Shown piece after piece: positions 63,597 through 64,000 of a DNA stretch of 64,000 nucleotides (its first letter is position 1; every line of letters starts with the position of its first letter). Where the stretch lies: positions 124,001 to 188,000 of the forward strand of contig CAWBTX010000007.1 of assembly GCA_963791905.1 (NCBI GenBank), read 5' to 3'. A model generated the notes under the pieces. It was not told where the DNA came from, did not search any database, and saw only the letters and a list, made by a program, of their open reading frames with translations. Origin of the DNA: Gaiellasilicea sp963791905. GTDB taxonomy: Bacteria > Actinomycetota > Thermoleophilia > Gaiellales > Gaiellaceae. Made by a program: the position numbers and the translations under genes.

Positions 63597-63634
63597 GTAA
63601 AGGGGCGTTATGTCAAGTAGAAGGAAGCGCCGGC

Positions 63635-63669
63635 CGAGGTGGGACGCCCGCTTGGGGCGCCCCACCTCG
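63635..63669 (-). terminator. Long hairpin between the GNAT and repeat-protein genes
   Basis: CGAGGTGGG (63635-63643)/CCCACCTCG (63661-63669) and CGCCC (63645-63649)/GGGCG (63655-63659), with one mismatch and a 5-nt loop. On the minus strand it follows the stop of the partial gene at 63681. Confidence 0.75.
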
Positions 63670-63680
63670 CGCTCCGGTTC

Positions 63681-64000
63681 CTACCGGCGGGAGCCGAAGT
63701 TGAACTCGTTGCCGTCGGTCGGGCTCGAGCAGCCCGGATCGGCCGGGTAGTCGACCTTGCCGTCACCGTCGTCGTCGGCGCCGTTCGAGCAGGCGTAGCT
63801 CGGTGCCGGAGGCGGCGGCGGACCCGGCGGTGGAGGCGGCGGCGGTGTGGTCGGGTTCCACTCGTCGTTGTCGCTGGGGCTCGAGCAGCCCGGGTCGGCC
63901 GGGTAGTCGACCTTGCCGTCACCGTCGTCGTCGGCGCCGTTTGAGCAGGCGTAGGTCGGCGGTGGCGGAGGTGGCGGGGGTGGCGGCGGAGGAGGAGGCG
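63681..64000 (-). CDS. C-terminal part of a protein with Pro-rich linkers and Ca-binding CNG-DDDGDG repeats (partial)
   Basis: Only the last 106 residues are inside the window. Two repeats of YACSNGADDDGDGKVDYP followed by ADPGCSSPxDxxE are separated by polyproline linkers (PPPPPPPGPPPPPAP). The DDDGDG stretch matches calcium-binding loops of thrombospondin type 3-like and dockerin-like repeats, with a Cys pair closing each unit. Such tails are found on secreted or surface actinobacterial proteins. The catalytic or adhesive part lies beyond the window. Confidence 0.75.
   Translation of the reverse strand, partial: PPPPPPPPPPPPPPTYACSNGADDDGDGKVDYPADPGCSSPSDNDEWNPTTPPPPPPPGPPPPPAPSYACSNGADDDGDGKVDYPADPGCSSPTDGNEFNFGSRR

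Overview
High-GC (about 70%) chromosomal DNA from a monoderm actinobacterium. Gene content and order (ribF-rpsO-pnp, dapA-RNase J, cinA-thpR-recA-recX-RNase Y-miaB, murT-gatD, sigma-70 genes, many GTG/TTG starts) point to Actinomycetota. The combination of an E. coli-type DapD, a tandem BMP nucleoside-ABC cluster and an S8 protease with Trp-rich repeats makes class Thermoleophilia (Gaiellales/Solirubrobacterales-like) my best guess, by inference only. I see no tRNA, rRNA, CRISPR array, prophage or insertion sequence.

Layout: 1-7.1 kb holds ribF (5' partial), ggt (opposite strand), rpsO, pnp, an M16 peptidase and dapB. 7.1-12.7 kb holds a macrodomain gene behind four 11-bp repeats, dapA, RNase J, a hypothetical gene, ribokinase and nucleoside hydrolase. 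12.7-16.1 kb holds an MFS transporter divergent from ftsK. 16.1-22.5 kb is a nucleoside uptake cluster (two BMP binding proteins, ABC ATPase, two permeases) that fits functionally with the ribokinase and nucleoside hydrolase. 22.4-32.9 kb holds rodZ-like, cinA, thpR, recA, recX, RNase Y, miaB, an NAD-dependent epimerase, a CX5R phosphatase and miaA. 32.9-40.0 kb holds a GT39-like membrane protein, dapF, the dapE-dapC-dapD operon and hflX. With dapA and dapB this gives a full succinylase lysine/DAP pathway. 40.0-49.5 kb holds a secreted HExxH protein, mazG, nudix, tandem PLP decarboxylases, gatD, murT and an S8 protease. 49.7-58.3 kb holds a GGDEF plus HD-GYP membrane protein, a homing-endonuclease-associated-repeat protein, a class II glutamine amidotransferase, two sigma-70 genes around a PHP phosphatase, and an HTH-TM protein. 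58.7-64 kb is accessory: small hypothetical, VOC protein, nitroreductase, ECF sigma remnant plus anti-sigma-like gene, CRP/thioredoxin-reductase fusion, regulator fragment, GNAT, and a Ca-binding-repeat surface protein running off the window.

Two themes cut across the window. First, at least 17 genes have a TAnnnT-type -10 hexamer (or a close variant) ending 6-9 nt before the start codon, most often exactly 6. This is the signature of leaderless transcription, and it fixes several starts. Shine-Dalgarno-led genes (rpsO, pnp, bmp1, recA, S8 protease) are the minority. Second, many conserved genes (ribF, ggt, rpsO, pnp, dapA, RNase J, miaB, dapC/D/E and others) are broken by single-base frameshifts, nearly all repaired by removing one base. 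This looks like insertion-biased sequence error rather than gene decay. Coordinates of such genes span the whole repaired gene.

The strongest biological oddity is dapF, in which both catalytic cysteines are serine. Others are an S8 protease with duplicated ALWG motifs and a VSWAD repeat tail, a nested-stem element at 58383-58454, and a hairpin that buries the miaA start codon.
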